Shown: piece after piece, positions 57,201-57,833 of the stretch | How positions within the stretch are numbered: the first letter of the stretch is position 1 | How the letters are laid out: each line of letters begins with the position of its first letter | Notes under the pieces: generated by a model | Databases searched by the model: none | Seen by the model: only the letters and a program-made list of their open reading frames with translations | Told to the model about the DNA's origin: nothing | Made by a program: the position numbers and the translations under genes | NCBI GenBank assembly: GCA_019423755.1 | Contig: JAHZAU010000016.1 | Location: 1 to 57,833, forward strand | DNA from: Oscillospiraceae bacterium | GTDB taxonomy: Bacteria > Bacillota > Clostridia > Oscillospirales > Ruminococcaceae | Length of the DNA: 57,833 nt | Reading direction: 5' to 3'

Positions 57201-57833
57201 TTATTCGTCGTCGCCGGCAAACTGGCTCTGGTAAAGCTCGGCGTAGAAGCCGCCCTTTTCCAGCAGCTGCTGGTGGTTGCCGGTCTCCACGATGTCGCCG
57301 TCCTTCATCACCAGGATCAGGTCGGCGTCCCGGATGGTAGACAGGCGGTGGGCGATGATGAAGCTGGTGCGGCCGCGGGTCAGGTTATCCATGGCCCGCT
57401 GGATGGCCACCTCGGTACGGGTATCGACGCTGGAGGTCGCCTCGTCCAGGATGAGGATGCGCGGGTCGGAGATAAAGGTCCGGGCGATGGTCAGCAGCTG
57501 CTTCTGGCCCTGGGAGATGTTGGACGCCTCCTCGTTGAGGATGGTGTCGTAGCCTTGGGGCAGGGTGCGGACGAAGTGGTCCACCTGGGCGGCCTTGGCA
57601 GCAGCCAGGACCTCCTCGTCGGTGGCGTCCAGCCGGCCGAAGCGGATGTTCTCCCGGATGGTGCCGTTATACAGCCAGGTATCCTGCAGCACCATACCGA
57701 AGGTGTCCCGCAGGTCGTTGCGGGCAAACTGGCGCACGTCGTAGCCGTCCAGCAGGATGGCGCCTTCGGTCACATCGTAGAAGCGCATGAGCAGCTTTAC
57801 CATGGTGGTCTTGCCGGCGCCGGTGGGGCCGAC
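57201..57833 (-). CDS. ABC exporter ATP-binding/permease protein (3' part)
   Basis: The last 211 codons of an ABC transporter of the multidrug/lipid exporter type; the gene runs off the window. The part present begins at Walker A (GPTGAGKTT), followed by the Q-loop VLQDTWLYNGTI, a signature of the ISQGQKQ type, Walker B ILILDEATSSVD and the His loop IIAHRLSTIRDAD. Membrane domains lie outside. In these exporters two such proteins often form a heterodimer, so a second gene may precede it. The substrate is unknown. Confidence 0.93.
   Translation of the reverse strand, partial: VGPTGAGKTTMVKLLMRFYDVTEGAILLDGYDVRQFARNDLRDTFGMVLQDTWLYNGTIRENIRFGRLDATDEEVLAAAKAAQVDHFVRTLPQGYDTILNEEASNISQGQKQLLTIARTFISDPRILILDEATSSVDTRTEVAIQRAMDNLTRGRTSFIIAHRLSTIRDADLILVMKDGDIVETGNHQQLLEKGGFYAELYQSQFAGDDE

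Overview
The window is one chromosomal stretch of a GC-rich, endospore-forming, anaerobic Gram-positive of the class Clostridia, most likely in the Oscillospiraceae/Ruminococcaceae group. Several things point there: sporulation genes (spoIIGA-sigE, spoIIM-like, yunB), the SCIFF ranthipeptide pair scfA-scfB beside yajC-tgt-queA, AddAB in place of RecBCD, an infC-rpmI-rplT operon with an AUU start and attenuator leader, a lysine riboswitch, and strong GGAGG ribosome binding sites. I cannot name a genus. I found no tRNA, rRNA, CRISPR array, insertion sequence, phage gene or replication origin. The region reads as ordinary core chromosome with a few lineage-specific accessory genes.

Layout. 1-1060 (minus): rplT (start only), rpmI, infC and their autoregulatory leader. 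1078-9416 (minus): addA, addB and an O-antigen-ligase-like membrane protein. 9472-13722 (plus): sbcD-sbcC nuclease. 13743-18704 (minus): a lone class I fumarase/tartrate-dehydratase beta subunit, a DivIVA-like coiled-coil protein, a DHHW plus MBOAT pair for O-acylation of an extracytoplasmic polymer, and a DUF4358 protein. 18776-24332 (minus): ligA, yunB, yedF, a YesL-like protein and an MsmX-type sugar-ABC ATPase. 24370-28139 (plus): an AraC regulator, a DUF4358 lipoprotein, and a DUF1576 membrane protein coupled to a 119-residue partner. 28197-34125 (minus): spoIIM-like, scfB, scfA, TIGR04086, yajC, tgt, queA.

34373-38399 (plus) is a lysine-riboswitch-controlled asd-dapA-dapB-ACT operon ending in a small Cys-rich gene. 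38462-39001 (minus) encodes a ricin-fold protein with a histone-like tail. 39183-39356 (plus) is a DUF1540 gene. 39425-46241 (minus) holds a 1745-residue wall-anchored surface protein and an NTF2-like/GGDEF diguanylate cyclase. 46552-50600 contains rpoN (plus), an Xaa-Pro aminopeptidase (minus) and a FlaR-like kinase (plus). 50666-57833 (minus) has psuG-psuK, pfk-deoR, sigE-spoIIGA and a truncated ABC exporter.

How the genes work together: AddAB and SbcCD are the two main double-strand-end nucleases and sit back to back. queA-tgt-yajC-TIGR04086-scfA-scfB joins tRNA queuosine synthesis, Sec secretion and thioether-peptide maturation. The asd operon makes dihydrodipicolinate and tetrahydrodipicolinate for lysine, peptidoglycan and, in spore formers, dipicolinate. 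The spoIIG operon has the Spo0A-type promoter layout known from Bacillus. Most recognisable promoters here are sigma-A type with an extended -10 (TGN), and many convergent gene pairs share a bidirectional terminator.
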